Positions 17,749-27,343 are shown, counted from the stretch's first letter. The stretch is 64,000 bases of DNA from Pseudacidovorax intermedius (GCF_003350475.1 NZ_QQAV01000001.1:488836-552835); one strand, 5' to 3'. Notes: generated from the sequence alone by a model not told the origin. Numbers and translations are program-made.

Positions 17749-18036
17749 TCAACCGGCAGGACGGGCCTCCAGCCGCACGCCCAGCGCCCTGACCACACGC
17801 AGCACGGTGTCGAAGCGGGGCTTGGCCCCGGGCGCAAGCGCCTTGTAGAGCGACTCGCGGCCCAGGCCGGCGTCGCGCGCGATCTGCGCCATGCCGCGGG
17901 CGCGTGCGATGTGACCGAGCGCCGCCACCAGCTCATCGGCATCGCCGTCCGCCATCACCTGCGACAGGTACTCGGCAATGGCCTCGTCGCTGTCGAGCAT
18001 CTCGGACATGTCGAAAGCGTGAAGGGTGTCGGGCAT
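17749..18036 (-). CDS. HigA-type addiction module antidote
   Basis: A 95-residue antitoxin of the family paired with short RelE/HigB toxins. It opens with the MSEMLDSDEAIAEYLSQV region that contacts the toxin and carries a helix-turn-helix at about 50-72 (GMAQIARDAGLGRESLYKAL). GGAGTATTGAGATG-type spacing leaves one base between the toxin stop and this ATG, so translation is coupled. It is expected to repress the promoter at 18335-18363 together with the toxin. Confidence 0.87.
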   Translation of the reverse strand: MPDTLHAFDMSEMLDSDEAIAEYLSQVMADGDADELVAALGHIARARGMAQIARDAGLGRESLYKALAPGAKPRFDTVLRVVRALGVRLEARPAG

Positions 18037-18037
18037 C

Positions 18038-18328
18038 TCAATACTCCTTGGCCATGGTCTGTGCGCGCTGGATGTCGCGCTGCTGCGATGACTTGTCGCC
18101 GCCCGCGAGCACGATCACGATCTGCTGCCCGCGCCGCGTGTAGTACACGCGATAGCCGGGCCCGACGTCGACGCGCATCTCTGTCACACCCTCGCCGACG
18201 GACTTGCTGTCGCCCGCGTTGCCCGCGGCCAAGCGCTCCAGCCGGCGCGCAATGGCAATGCGGGCGCGCAGGTCGGTGAGGCCGCCAAGCCAGCGTTGAA
18301 AGGTGGTGGTGAGCTGGACGTCCAGCAT
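18038..18328 (-). CDS. RelE/ParE-superfamily toxin (HigB-like)
   Basis: A 96-residue toxin: TFQRWLGGLTDLRARIAIARRL at the N-terminus, then EMRVDVGPGYRVYYTRRGQQIVIVLAGGDKSSQQRDI (given here only as key pieces: GPGYRVYY and LAGGDKSSQ), the core of the short RelE-type family whose partner is the HigA antidote that follows. It would cleave or block mRNA on ribosomes (family inference). There is no ribosome site before ATG 18328, which fits the leaderless promoter described at 18335. Confidence 0.87.
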   Translation of the reverse strand: MLDVQLTTTFQRWLGGLTDLRARIAIARRLERLAAGNAGDSKSVGEGVTEMRVDVGPGYRVYYTRRGQQIVIVLAGGDKSSQQRDIQRAQTMAKEY

Positions 18329-18334
18329 CGCGGA

Positions 18335-18363
18335 ATTGTATCCAATCGAATACGGTCGACCAA
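18335..18363 (-). promoter_or_regulatory. Toxin-antitoxin promoter with embedded operator
   Basis: On the reverse strand a -35 TTGGTC (18363-18358), a 17-bp spacer and a -10 TACAAT (18340-18335) stand just before the toxin ATG at 18328, putting the expected start of transcription at or within a base or two of that ATG. An imperfect dyad GTATCCAATCGAATAC (18338-18353) overlaps the spacer and -10, where a bound antitoxin would block polymerase. Confidence 0.65.
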
Positions 18364-18379
18364 AGAGAGCCTGGCGCCC

Positions 18380-20449
18380 TCACACCTCGTCCGGCACCGT
18401 CTTCAGCTCGTCCAGCCACACGCGCGACTCCGAATCGCTGGGCGCGCGCCAGTCGCCGCGGGGCGAGAGCGATCCGCCGGAGCCCACCTTGGGCGCATTC
18501 GGCACGCAGCTGCGCTTGAACTGGCTGATCTGGAAGAAGCGGAACAGGAAGGTGCCCAGGTGCTTCTTGATCTCGGCCAGGGTGTACTGGTGGCGCTCGC
18601 CGTGCAGGGTGTCGGGCCAGGGGCCGTGCTCGCGGTCGTGCCAGGCACACCAGGCCAGGTAGGCCACCTTGGAGGGGCGCATGCCGTGACGCACCGTGTG
18701 GTACAGGTGAAAGTCCTGCAGCTCGTAGGGGCCGACCACGCTCTCGGTGCTCTGCGCAGGCTCGGCGCCCTGCTTCTGCGCGTCGGCGGGCACCAGCTCG
18801 GGGCTGATCTCGGTGGAGAGGATGGCCTGCAGTACCTGGCTGCCTTCGTCACCCAGCAGGCCCTTGCCCGCCACCCAGTTGACCAGGTGCTTGATCAGCG
18901 TCTTGGGCACGCTGGCGTTGACGTTGTAGTGCGACATGTGGTCGCCCACGCCATAGGTGCACCAGCCCAGCGCCAGCTCGCTCAGGTCGCCCGTGCCGGC
19001 CACGATGCCGCCGTGGTGGTTGGCCAGGCGGAACAGGTGGCTGGTGCGCTCGCCGGCCTGCACGTTCTCGAAGGTGACGTCGTACACCGGCTCGCCGCGG
19101 CCGAAGGGATGGCCCAGGTCGGCCAGCATCTGCCGACAGCTGGGGCGGATGTCGATCTCCTGCGCCGTGCAGCCCACCACGCGCATCAGCGCATGGGCCT
19201 GCTGCAGCGTGCGGCTGCTGGTGGCGAAACCGGGCATGGTGTAGGCCAGGATGTCGCTGCGCGGGCGGCCCAGCCGGTCCATGGCCTGCGCCACCACCAG
19301 CAGCGCATGCGTGGAGTCGAGTCCGCCCGAAATGCCGATCACCACCTTGCCGATGCGCGAGGCCTCGAGCCGCTGCACCAGCGACTGCACCTGGATGTTG
19401 AAGACCTCGTAGCAGCGCTCGTCCAGGGAGCGCGCGTCGGCCGGCACGTAGGGAAAGCGCTCCACCGTGCGCATCAGGCCCCCGGGCACCTGCACGGGCG
19501 GCGTGAGGTCGAACTCGACCGTACGCCAATTAGCCAGCTCGGCCTTGTGGCGGCGCGCCGTCTCGCCGAAGCTGGTCAGGCGCATGCGCTCATGGGCCAG
19601 GCGCTCCAGGTCCACGTCGGCCATCACAAGCTGCGCCTGGTTGGCGAAGCGCGCGCCTTCGGCCACCAGATCGCCGCATTCGTAGATCAGCGACTGGCCA
19701 TCCCACGCCAGGTCGGTGGTCGACTCACCGATGCCGGCCGAGGTGTAGAGGTAGGCCGCGATGCAGCGCGCCGACTGCTGGCCCACCAGTTGGTGCCGGA
19801 AGGCCGCCTTGCCAATGATGATGTTGGAAGCCGACAGGTTGACCAGCACCGTCGCGCCCGCCAGCGCCGCGAAGCTCGACGGCGGAATGGGCGTCCACAG
19901 GTCCTCGCAGATCTCCACATGCAGCGCCAGCAGCGGCAGCTCGCGCGCGCGCACCACGATGTCGGTGCCGAAGGGAACGCGGTGGCCGAAGAGCTGCACA
20001 TGGTCGGTCACGGCGCTGCCGGCGGCATTGAACTGCCGCGCCTCGTAGAACTCGCCGTAGTTGGGCAGATAGGTCTTGGGCAGCACGGCCAGCACGCGAC
20101 CACGTGCCACCACCACCGCGCAGTTGAACAGGCGGTGCTCCACCCGCAGCGGCGCGCCGACGATGGCCACGGCATTCAGATCGCGCGACGCCTCGACCAC
20201 CTGGGCCAGCGCCTCTTCGCAGCCATCGAGCAGCGCAGACTGGTGGAACAGGTCGTCGCAGGTATAGGCCGACAGGCCCAGCTCCGGAAAGGCCACCACC
20301 GCCGCGCCCTGGGCCTCGGCCTCGCGGTAGAGGCGGATCGTCTCGGCGGCATTGGAGAGCGGGTCGGCCACGCGGTTGCGCGGCATGGCCACGGCCACGC
20401 GCGCGAAGCCGTGGCGGTAGGGGTTGAGGAAAGGCAGGTCGTGCTTCAT
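18380..20449 (-). CDS. nadE: Glutamine-dependent NAD(+) synthetase
   Basis: A 689-residue two-domain enzyme that amidates nicotinate adenine dinucleotide with ATP, using ammonia from glutamine. The N-terminal nitrilase-like glutaminase has the Glu in [16 protein letters not shown], Lys in [13 protein letters not shown] and the nucleophile Cys in [10 protein letters not shown]. The C-terminal synthetase has the P-loop [14 protein letters not shown]. Length matches the long bacterial/mycobacterial type. ATG 20449 ([15 protein letters not shown]) is preferred; an in-frame ATG at 20488 lies further up. Housekeeping. Confidence 0.95.
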   Translation of the reverse strand: MKHDLPFLNPYRHGFARVAVAMPRNRVADPLSNAAETIRLYREAEAQGAAVVAFPELGLSAYTCDDLFHQSALLDGCEEALAQVVEASRDLNAVAIVGAPLRVEHRLFNCAVVVARGRVLAVLPKTYLPNYGEFYEARQFNAAGSAVTDHVQLFGHRVPFGTDIVVRARELPLLALHVEICEDLWTPIPPSSFAALAGATVLVNLSASNIIIGKAAFRHQLVGQQSARCIAAYLYTSAGIGESTTDLAWDGQSLIYECGDLVAEGARFANQAQLVMADVDLERLAHERMRLTSFGETARRHKAELANWRTVEFDLTPPVQVPGGLMRTVERFPYVPADARSLDERCYEVFNIQVQSLVQRLEASRIGKVVIGISGGLDSTHALLVVAQAMDRLGRPRSDILAYTMPGFATSSRTLQQAHALMRVVGCTAQEIDIRPSCRQMLADLGHPFGRGEPVYDVTFENVQAGERTSHLFRLANHHGGIVAGTGDLSELALGWCTYGVGDHMSHYNVNASVPKTLIKHLVNWVAGKGLLGDEGSQVLQAILSTEISPELVPADAQKQGAEPAQSTESVVGPYELQDFHLYHTVRHGMRPSKVAYLAWCAWHDREHGPWPDTLHGERHQYTLAEIKKHLGTFLFRFFQISQFKRSCVPNAPKVGSGGSLSPRGDWRAPSDSESRVWLDELKTVPDEV

Positions 20450-20576
20450 GGTCGGGGCTGCGGAGCGGGCAATCGGCATAGGCGGCAAGGCGTGAAGCCG
20501 CGCGTTGGGCGGCGCGGGGCCGTCTGGCCAAGCACTCTACGACAACGGCTGCGGCCGGGCGCGGCGGTGGCTGCGC

Positions 20577-20597
20577 CGCCCTTGTCGGACAAAGGCG
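20577..20597. other. Hairpin in the nadE-bamA gap
   Basis: CGCCCTTGT-CGG-ACAAAGGCG forms a 9-bp stem with one mismatch inside a longer GC-rich imperfect dyad (about 20570-20611, GCTGCG...CGCAGC). It sits in the 259-bp divergent region between nadE and the bamA-type gene. No U-run follows, so it is not a standard terminator; it may be another extragenic repeat. Confidence 0.4.
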
Positions 20598-20708
20598 GAA
20601 GCGCCGCAGCGCGCGGTCATCCACGATTCCTCCCAAGTGGCCGCCCATGATCCGCGCCAAGCCACTCTGGCGACCTGCGCCTCCGGTGCCGGCGCCCCCA
20701 CCCGATCC

Positions 20709-23123
20709 ATGCGTTTCCTGTTCCGCGGCCGACCGCTGCAAGCCGCCCTCGGCGCCCTCGCCCTCTTTGCCGGCATCCACGCCGCCTGGGCCGTCGAGCC
20801 CTTCACCATCCGCGACCTGCGGGTGGAAGGCCTGCAGCGGGTGGAACCCGGCACCATCTTCCATGCCCTGCCGCTGCATGTGGGCGACACCTACACCGAC
20901 GACCTTGGCTCGGCGGCCATCCGGGCGCTGTACGAGCTGGGCATGTTCAAGGACGTGCGGCTCGACATCTCCGGCAACGTGCTGGTGGTGATTGTGGAGG
21001 AGCGCCCGACCATCGCGGGCGTGGACTTCGAGGGCGCCAAGGAATTCGACAAGCAGGCCATGACCAAGGCGCTGCGCGAGGTGGGCCTCGCCGAGGGCCG
21101 GCCCTACGACAAGGCCCTGGCCGACCGCGCCGAGCAGGAACTCAAGCGCCAGTACATCGGCAAGGGCTACTACAGCGCCAGCGTGCAGACCACCGCCACG
21201 CCGCTGGAGAACAACCGCGTCAACATCAGCTTCACGGTGACCGAGGGCGAATCCGCCCGCATCACCGAGGTGCGGGTGGTGGGCGCCAAGGCCTTCAGCG
21301 AGAAGACGCTGCTGGGCCTGTTCGACCTGGACGCGGGCAACTGGATGAGCTGGTACACCAAGTCCAACCAGTATTCGCGCGCCAAGCTCGACGCCGACCT
21401 GGAGACGCTGCGCCAGTACTACCTGACGCGCGGCTACATGGACTTCCGCATCGACTCCACGCAGGTGGGGCTGTCGGCGGACCGCCAGTCGGTGACGGTG
21501 ACGGTCAACATCACCGAGGGCGAGCAATTCGTGGTGGCCGGCGTCCGGCTGGAGGGCGACTACCTGGGCCGCGAGGACGACTTCAAGTCGCTGGTGACGG
21601 TGCGGCCGGGCGACTACTACAACGGCGACGACGTCACCGCGACCACGCGGGCCTTCACCGAGCATTACGCGCGCTTCGGCTTCGCCTTCGCCAAGGTGGA
21701 GGCCATGCCGGACGCCGACCGGACCACCGGCCGCGTGACGATGGTGTTCAAGGGCCTGCCGCGGCAGCGTGTGTTCGTGCGCCGCATCCTGGTGGGCGGC
21801 AACGCGCGCACCCGCGACGAGGTGATCCGGCGCGAGATGCGGCAGTACGAATCGGCCTGGTACGAGGGCGACAAGATCAAGCTGTCGCGAGACCGGCTCG
21901 ACCGGCTGGGCTACTTCAGCGACGTGGACATCCAGACGCAGGAGGTGCCCGGCTCGCCCGACACGGTGGACCTGATGGTGGACGTGAAGGAAAAGCCCAC
22001 CGGCTCGCTGAACCTGGGCGCGGGCTACTCCAGCACCGACAAGGTGACGCTGACCTTCGGCATCACGCAGGAGAACGTCTTCGGCTCGGGCAACTACCTG
22101 GGGCTGAACGCCAGCATCGGCTCGTACAGCACCTCGGTGTCGGTCTCGGCCATCGACCCCTACTTCACCGCCGACGGCATCTCGCGCATCATCAGCGTCT
22201 ACCAGAACACCACGCGCCCGTCGTACGCCGCGGACGGCAACTACAAGCTCACCACCCAGGGCGTGTCGCTGAAGTTCGGTGTGCCCTTCGACGAACTCAA
22301 CCGGGTGTACTTCGGCCTGGGCCTGGAGCGCTACTCCTTCAAGCCGGGCACCAACGGTGCCTATACGCTGGTCGACGGCAGCTACGTCTACACGGCGACG
22401 CCGCAGGCCTACCTGGACTACTTCGAATGCTCGGGCACCGCGCCCAGCGTGGTGTGCGCGCGCGATGCCATCACCGGCGTGCCGCTGACCATCGGCTGGT
22501 CGCGCGACACGCGCGACAGCGCCCTGGTGCCCACGCGCGGCACCCTGCAGAACGCCAACGCCGAATGGGGCCTGGCCTCGGGCGCCCGCTACCTCAAGAC
22601 CAGCTACCAATACCAGCGCTACTTCCCCATCAGCAAGCAGTACACCTTCGCCCTCAACGGCGAGCTGGGCTGGGCGCGCGCGCTGGGCGGCGACACCTAC
22701 CCGGTGTTCAAGAACTTCTATGCCGGCGGCCTGGGCTCGGTGCGCGGCTTCGAGAGCAACTCGCTCGGCCCGCGCGACAGCGTGACGGCGGGCGCGCTGG
22801 GCGGCCTGCGCAAGGCCATCGTCAATGCGGAGCTGAGCACGCCCTTCCCGGGTGCGGGCAACGACCGCACGCTGCGGCTGTTCGGCTTCTTCGACGCGGG
22901 CAACGTGTTCGCCGACCGCACTTCGTCGCTGACGGATGCGCAGTGGAAGGCGCAGCAGAAGCTGCGCGCCTCGGTCGGCCTGGGCGTGAGCTGGCTCTCG
23001 CCGCTGGGGCCGCTGAGCCTGGCCTATGCGGTGCCTGTGCTCTACCAGAAGGAAGACACCGCCGCCGGCATCACGGCCGATCGCACCCAGCGCTTCCAGT
23101 TCCAGATCGGCACATCGTTCTGA
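20709..23123 (+). CDS. bamA: Outer-membrane protein assembly factor BamA (likely extra copy)
   Basis: An 804-residue Omp85 protein with a signal peptide cleaved near AWA-VEP (residue 28), five POTRA domains (about 30-430: the motifs DLRVEGLQRV, TIAGVDFEGAKEFD, ITEVRVVGAKAFSE, VVAGVRLEGDY, VFVRRILVGGNARTRDEV), then a 16-strand barrel containing SVRGFESNSLGPRD, the lid-lock VRGF loop, and a terminal Phe (GTSF) for barrel insertion. Length is typical. It is not next to rseP, skp or lpxD, where the essential bamA normally lies, so it is probably a second copy. It is followed 13 bp later by a small secreted protein. Confidence 0.9.
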   Translation: MRFLFRGRPLQAALGALALFAGIHAAWAVEPFTIRDLRVEGLQRVEPGTIFHALPLHVGDTYTDDLGSAAIRALYELGMFKDVRLDISGNVLVVIVEERPTIAGVDFEGAKEFDKQAMTKALREVGLAEGRPYDKALADRAEQELKRQYIGKGYYSASVQTTATPLENNRVNISFTVTEGESARITEVRVVGAKAFSEKTLLGLFDLDAGNWMSWYTKSNQYSRAKLDADLETLRQYYLTRGYMDFRIDSTQVGLSADRQSVTVTVNITEGEQFVVAGVRLEGDYLGREDDFKSLVTVRPGDYYNGDDVTATTRAFTEHYARFGFAFAKVEAMPDADRTTGRVTMVFKGLPRQRVFVRRILVGGNARTRDEVIRREMRQYESAWYEGDKIKLSRDRLDRLGYFSDVDIQTQEVPGSPDTVDLMVDVKEKPTGSLNLGAGYSSTDKVTLTFGITQENVFGSGNYLGLNASIGSYSTSVSVSAIDPYFTADGISRIISVYQNTTRPSYAADGNYKLTTQGVSLKFGVPFDELNRVYFGLGLERYSFKPGTNGAYTLVDGSYVYTATPQAYLDYFECSGTAPSVVCARDAITGVPLTIGWSRDTRDSALVPTRGTLQNANAEWGLASGARYLKTSYQYQRYFPISKQYTFALNGELGWARALGGDTYPVFKNFYAGGLGSVRGFESNSLGPRDSVTAGALGGLRKAIVNAELSTPFPGAGNDRTLRLFGFFDAGNVFADRTSSLTDAQWKAQQKLRASVGLGVSWLSPLGPLSLAYAVPVLYQKEDTAAGITADRTQRFQFQIGTSF

Positions 23124-23136
23124 AAGGAGCCTTCCC

Positions 23137-23607
23137 ATGACCCGTTCACGAATCCATTCCTTGCGGCGCTGGACCGGGGGCGCCGCGCTTGCAGCCCTGC
23201 TGGCCGCCGGTGTCCCCGCGCAGGCGCAGGCACTGCCGCCCCAGGCGCAAGTGACCGCCTGCGTGGCCCTGGCCGACGGCGGCTACAGCGTGAGCTACCG
23301 CCTGGGCGGCCACGACTACAGCACCTGGATGGCCCAGCCGCCGACCGGCGTGCCGGTGACGGCGGCGCCTGCCGCCACGGCCAGCACCGTCCCGGCCACG
23401 GTGCCGGTGGAGCCGGGCGTGGTGGTGAGCAGTGCCCCGGTGCTGGTCGCCGCGCCGGCGCCGGTGGTGGTGGCCAGCGGCTATGCGGTCGACCCCTGGT
23501 GGGTGGGCCTGACCGCCCTGAGCGTCGGGCTGGTGCTCGGCGGCGGCTGGCACGGCCCCCATCCCGGCCCGCGCGGCCCCTTCTTCATGCACGGCCCCGG
23601 CCGCTGA
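23137..23607 (+). CDS. Small secreted/membrane protein downstream of bamA
   Basis: A 156-residue protein with signal peptide (cleavage near AQA-QAL, residue 30), a CVALADGGYSVSYRLGGHDY beta segment, a Pro/Ala/Val-rich linker and a hydrophobic WWVGLTALSVGLVLGGG stretch close to a Gly/Pro/His-rich tail. The beta segment resembles the YxVTYRYxGxxY repeats of outer-membrane-associated 17-kDa-type proteins. AAAGGAG lies 10 bp before ATG 23137 and right after the bamA stop, so the two form an operon. Function unknown; a factor tied to the Omp85 paralogue is inference. Confidence 0.7.
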   Translation: MTRSRIHSLRRWTGGAALAALLAAGVPAQAQALPPQAQVTACVALADGGYSVSYRLGGHDYSTWMAQPPTGVPVTAAPAATASTVPATVPVEPGVVVSSAPVLVAAPAPVVVASGYAVDPWWVGLTALSVGLVLGGGWHGPHPGPRGPFFMHGPGR

Positions 23608-23641
23608 AGGCCGAGCCTTTCGCCGGCCCCGCCGACGAAAG

Positions 23642-23671
23642 AGAAGGGGCCGCACGAGTGCGGCCCCTTCT
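23642..23671. terminator. Bidirectional intrinsic terminator
   Basis: A perfect 13-bp stem (AGAAGGGGCCGCA and its complement) with loop CGAG lies between the convergent bamA operon and the Bug receptor gene. The stem carries A-rich and T-rich flanks (GAAAGAG on the left, TTCTGCTTCT on the right), suitable for both directions. Confidence 0.85.
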
Positions 23672-23728
23672 GCTTCTGCCTGACCGGCTGGCGGCCGGAG
23701 CGCAGGCGTCCGGCCCGGCCCGCCGGGC

Positions 23729-24718
23729 TTACTCGATGCGCGCGCCGGAGGCCTGGACGATGCCCTTCCACTTGGCGACGTCGTCCTTGACCAGCGTGGC
23801 GAATTCTGTGGTGGACATGGCCTGGTATTCCGCGCCCTGCTCGTGGATGGCGGCCTGCACGTCGGGTCGGGCCAGCAGCTTGTTGACCTCGGCATTGACC
23901 TTGTCGACCACCGGCTTGGGCGTGCCGGCGGGCGCAAAGATACCGTACCAGGTGCTGACGTCGAAGTCCTTGCCGTAGCCCAGTTCGGCCACGGTCGGGA
24001 TGTCGGGCAGCGAGGTGCTGCGCTTGGCCGAGGTCACGGCCAGCGGGCGCAGCTTGCCGGCCTTGATCTGCGCGATGGCGGAGGGCAGCGACGAGACCAG
24101 CAGGTCCACGTTGCCGGCCAGCACGTCCATCATGGCGGCGTTGCTGCCCTTGTAGGGCACGTGGCGGATCTGGATCTTGGCGGCGGTCTTGAAGATCTCG
24201 CCGGCCAGGTGGATGGTGGTGCCATTGCCGGGCGAGCCGAAGGTGACGGCATCGGGCTGGGCGCGTGCCGCCTCGACCACATCCTTGAGCGTCTTGAAGC
24301 GCGATTCGGTGCGCACCACGATCACCACCGGCGTGTAGGCCACGTGGGCCACGGCGGTCAGGTCCTTCACCGGGTCGTAGCTCAGGTTCTTGTAGAGCCA
24401 GGGCGCGACGACCATGTTGTCCTTCTGGCCCATCACCAGGTCGTAGCCGGTCGGCTGCGCGCGCGCCGCCTCGGCGATGCCGATGGTGCCGCCGGCACCG
24501 CCGCGGTTGTCGGGCACGACGGTCCACTTGCTGACCTCGGTGAGCTTGTTGGCGACGAGGCGCGACAGGATGTCGGTGCCGCCGCCGGGCGGGAAGGGCA
24601 CGATCAGCCGGATCGGCTTGGCAGGCCAGTCGGACTGGGCAAAGGCCGGCGTGCCGGCCAGCGCAAGGCCGGCGGCGGCAAGAGAGGAAGCGACGAAGTC
24701 GCGGCGGGTGGCAGTCAT
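23729..24718 (-). CDS. Tripartite tricarboxylate transporter substrate-binding protein (Bug/TctC family)
   Basis: A 329-residue periplasmic receptor. A twin-arginine signal (TRRDF, residues 4-8) with cleavage near AFA-QSD (27) suggests Tat export of a folded protein. IRLIVPFPPGGGTDILSR and GGAGGTIG are the Bug-family carboxylate-binding loops, and PGNGTTIHLAGE and HVPYKGSNAAMMDVLAG the second lobe. It is divergent from tctB-tctA across 236 bp and is therefore probably the receptor for that transporter. The ligand is a carboxylate, identity unknown. Confidence 0.92.
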   Translation of the reverse strand: MTATRRDFVASSLAAAGLALAGTPAFAQSDWPAKPIRLIVPFPPGGGTDILSRLVANKLTEVSKWTVVPDNRGGAGGTIGIAEAARAQPTGYDLVMGQKDNMVVAPWLYKNLSYDPVKDLTAVAHVAYTPVVIVVRTESRFKTLKDVVEAARAQPDAVTFGSPGNGTTIHLAGEIFKTAAKIQIRHVPYKGSNAAMMDVLAGNVDLLVSSLPSAIAQIKAGKLRPLAVTSAKRSTSLPDIPTVAELGYGKDFDVSTWYGIFAPAGTPKPVVDKVNAEVNKLLARPDVQAAIHEQGAEYQAMSTTEFATLVKDDVAKWKGIVQASGARIE

Positions 24719-24954
24719 CTCAGTCTGTCTCCAGTCAGGAAAAAAGCGCCGGACCAAGGGTCCGGCACGCACACAAAACGCTACGAATTAAATAGCAACA
24801 AAGCAAATCGGGGAGCCGAATCTCTCACGCCTTCACGACCTTCGATGTGGAGACTGCTTACGCGCTTATCCCTACACATCAAGTCAGCCAATGGTCAGCC
24901 TCGGGCGACGACCCTCGCCCCCGTTTCAACAAGGACTCGTGGAGAAGCAACGAA

Positions 24955-25443
24955 ATGGCCATCAAAAGCCAGGCTGACTTTTTTTCCGGTGTGATGTTCA
25001 TGGCCGTGGGCGCAACGTTCGCGGTCGGCTCCACCAACTACACCATCGGTGACGGGGCCCGCATGGGCCCGGGCTATTTTCCGCTCATGCTGGGGGTGCT
25101 GCTCGCGCTCATCGGTGCGGTGATCTCGCTGCAGGCCATGGTGGTCGAAACCGCCGACGGCGGCAAGATCGGCCCCTGGGCCTGGAAGCCGCTGGCCTTC
25201 GTGCTCGGCGCCAACCTGGCCTTCGGCGTACTGCTGGGCGGCCTGCCCAGCATCGGGCTGCCGGCCATGGGGCTGATCATCGCCATCTTCGCGCTCACCA
25301 TCATCGCCAGCATGGCGGGCAACCAGTTCAAGCTGCGCGACTCGCTGGTCCTGGCGGTGGTGCTGGCCGTCGGCAGCTACCTCGCCTTCATCGTGGCCCT
25401 CAAGCTGCAGATCCAGGTGTGGCCCACCTTCATTTCGGGCTGA
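24955..25443 (+). CDS. tctB: Tripartite tricarboxylate transporter small membrane subunit
   Basis: A 162-residue membrane protein with four predicted helices (for example FFSGVMFMAVGATFAVG, GYFPLMLGVLLALIGAVISLQ in part, NLAFGVLLGG, and VLAVVLAVGSYLAFIVAL), the TctB topology. The GARMGPGYFP motif is typical. ATG 24955 with GGAGAAGC upstream is preferred over the in-frame ATG at 24847. It is followed 19 bp later by tctA, forming the membrane part of a proton- or sodium-driven carboxylate transporter. Confidence 0.9.
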   Translation: MAIKSQADFFSGVMFMAVGATFAVGSTNYTIGDGARMGPGYFPLMLGVLLALIGAVISLQAMVVETADGGKIGPWAWKPLAFVLGANLAFGVLLGGLPSIGLPAMGLIIAIFALTIIASMAGNQFKLRDSLVLAVVLAVGSYLAFIVALKLQIQVWPTFISG

Positions 25444-25462
25444 TCGGGAAAGAACGACAACC

Positions 25463-26980
25463 ATGGACTTCAACCTGATCTCCAACCTGGCCACGGGCTT
25501 CGGCGTCGCCGTCACCTGGACCAACCTGCTCTATTGCCTGATCGGCTGCATCCTGGGCACGCTGATCGGCGTGCTGCCGGGCATCGGCCCGGTGGCCACC
25601 ATCGCCATGCTGCTGCCGGCCACCTATGCGCTGCCGCCGGTCTCGGCGCTGATCATGCTGGCGGGCATCTACTACGGCGCCCAGTATGGCGGCTCGACGA
25701 CGGCCATCCTGGTGAACCTGCCGGGCGAATCGTCCTCGGTGGTGACCTGTATCGACGGCTACCAGATGGCACGGCAGGGCCGGGCGGGCCCCGCACTCGC
25801 CGCGGCCGGCCTGGGCTCCTTCTTCGCCGGCTGCGTGGGTACGGTCATCCTGGCCGCCTTCGCGCCGCCGCTGACCGAGCTGGCCTTCAAGTTCGGCCCG
25901 GCCGAGTACTTCAGCCTGATGGTGCTGGGCCTGATCGGCGCGGTGGTGCTGGCCTCCGGCTCGCTGCTCAAGGCCATCGCCATGGTGGTGCTGGGCCTGC
26001 TGCTGGGTCTGGTGGGTACGGACGTGAACTCGGGCGTGGCCCGCTTCAGCTTCGACATCCCCGAGCTGACCGATGGCATCGGCTTCATCGTGGTCTCGAT
26101 GGGCGTGTTCGGCTACGGCGAAATCATCGGCAACCTGTCGCAAGGCGACGAGGAGCGCGAGATCTTCACCAGCAAGGTGAAGGGCCTGTGGCCCACCGGC
26201 GACGACTTCAAGCGCATGGCTCCGGCCGTGCTGCGCGGCACGACGCTGGGCTCGGCCCTGGGCATCCTGCCTGGCGGCGGTGCGCTGCTGGCTTCCTTCG
26301 CCTCGTACGCGCTGGAGAAGAAGCTGAAGATGTCGCCCGGTGAAGTGGCCTTCGGCCGCGGCAACATCCGCGGCGTGGCGGGCCCCGAGTCGGCCAACAA
26401 CGCCGGTGCGCAGACCTCCTTCATCCCGCTGCTGACGCTGGGCATCCCGCCCAACCCGGTGATGGCGCTGATGGTCGGTGCCATGACCATCCACAACATC
26501 CAGCCCGGCCCGCAGGTGATGACCAGCAACCCCGAGCTGTTCTGGGGCCTGATCGCCTCGATGTGGCTGGGCAACCTGATGCTGATCATCCTGAACCTGC
26601 CGCTGATCGGCATGTGGATCAAGCTGCTGAAGGTGCCGTACCGCCTGCTGTTCCCGGCCATCGTGCTGTTCTGCGCCATTGGCGTGTACTCGACCAACAA
26701 CAACACCTTCGACGTGTGGATGGTGGCGATCTTCGGCTTCGTGGGCTATGTGTTCATCAAGCTGCGGGTGGAGCCGGCGCCCTTGCTGCTGGGCTTCATC
26801 CTGGGGCCGATGATGGAAGAGAACCTGCGCCGCGCGCTGCTGCTGTCGCGCGGCAGCTGGAGCGTGCTGGTGACGCGTCCGATCTCGGCCGGCCTGCTGG
26901 TCGCCGCCCTTGCCTTGCTGACCATCGTGCTGCTGCCGGCGGTGAAGTCCAAGCGCGAAGAGGCCTTCGTGGAGGAGTGA
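25463..26980 (+). CDS. tctA: Tripartite tricarboxylate transporter large membrane subunit
   Basis: A 505-residue polytopic inner-membrane protein. The TctA signature GTLIGVLPGIGPVATIAMLL near residue 32-51 and the second conserved loop LGILPGGGALLASFASYALEKK (near 268) with FIPLLTLGIPPNPVMA are present; these glycine/proline-rich re-entrant loops carry the substrate. Length matches the family. It ends the operon and is followed by an intrinsic terminator at 27029. Confidence 0.95.
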   Translation: MDFNLISNLATGFGVAVTWTNLLYCLIGCILGTLIGVLPGIGPVATIAMLLPATYALPPVSALIMLAGIYYGAQYGGSTTAILVNLPGESSSVVTCIDGYQMARQGRAGPALAAAGLGSFFAGCVGTVILAAFAPPLTELAFKFGPAEYFSLMVLGLIGAVVLASGSLLKAIAMVVLGLLLGLVGTDVNSGVARFSFDIPELTDGIGFIVVSMGVFGYGEIIGNLSQGDEEREIFTSKVKGLWPTGDDFKRMAPAVLRGTTLGSALGILPGGGALLASFASYALEKKLKMSPGEVAFGRGNIRGVAGPESANNAGAQTSFIPLLTLGIPPNPVMALMVGAMTIHNIQPGPQVMTSNPELFWGLIASMWLGNLMLIILNLPLIGMWIKLLKVPYRLLFPAIVLFCAIGVYSTNNNTFDVWMVAIFGFVGYVFIKLRVEPAPLLLGFILGPMMEENLRRALLLSRGSWSVLVTRPISAGLLVAALALLTIVLLPAVKSKREEAFVEE

Positions 26981-27028
26981 CGCGCTGTTGGTTCGAGCGG
27001 GCGTGCTTGCCATGCCTGCTGTCCTCCG

Positions 27029-27050
27029 GGGGCCTTGATGGGCCCCTTTT
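27029..27050 (+). terminator. Intrinsic terminator after tctA
   Basis: GGGGCC-TTGATG-GGCCCC followed by TTTT and a further TTTT five bases on. It lies 49 bp after the tctA stop. Confidence 0.75.
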
Positions 27051-27095
27051 CCGTTTTCGGCCCTTGGGCTGGTTGGGCTGGTTGGGCGATGGTCC

Positions 27096-27343
27096 GGCCC
27101 TGGTGCCGGTGAGGGCGTGGCGGCGCTTCAAGTGGGGCGGTCGGCGCTGCGCGCCGACTTCCCTCCGGTGCTCGGACAGACGGGCCGCGGCAGAACTCGC
27201 TACGCGCTTCGCGCTGCGCTCAAACAACTGCCGCGAGTCAGTTCACGAAGCGGGCCTGTCCTTCGGCAGGCCCGCAGCCCGTCCGCCCTGCGCTCCTCGG
27301 CACCCCACAGGCGCGCCGCCACGCCCTCACCGGCACCAGGGCC
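27096..27343. repeat. Structured repeat element, left copy, with 31-bp terminal inverted repeats
   Basis: A 248-bp unit bounded by a perfect 31-bp inverted repeat (27096-27126 and 27313-27343). Inside is a 162-bp core (27138-27299) that recurs in inverted orientation at 27750-27911. The core folds into hairpins: TCGGCG-CTGCG-CGCCGA (27141-27157), CGCGGCAG...CTGCCGCG (27186-27193 with 27228-27235) and GCGGGCCTG...CAGGCCCGC (27250-27275). No protein frame across it has a ribosome site. It resembles a MITE or a structured RNA element; neither is proven. Confidence 0.7.
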
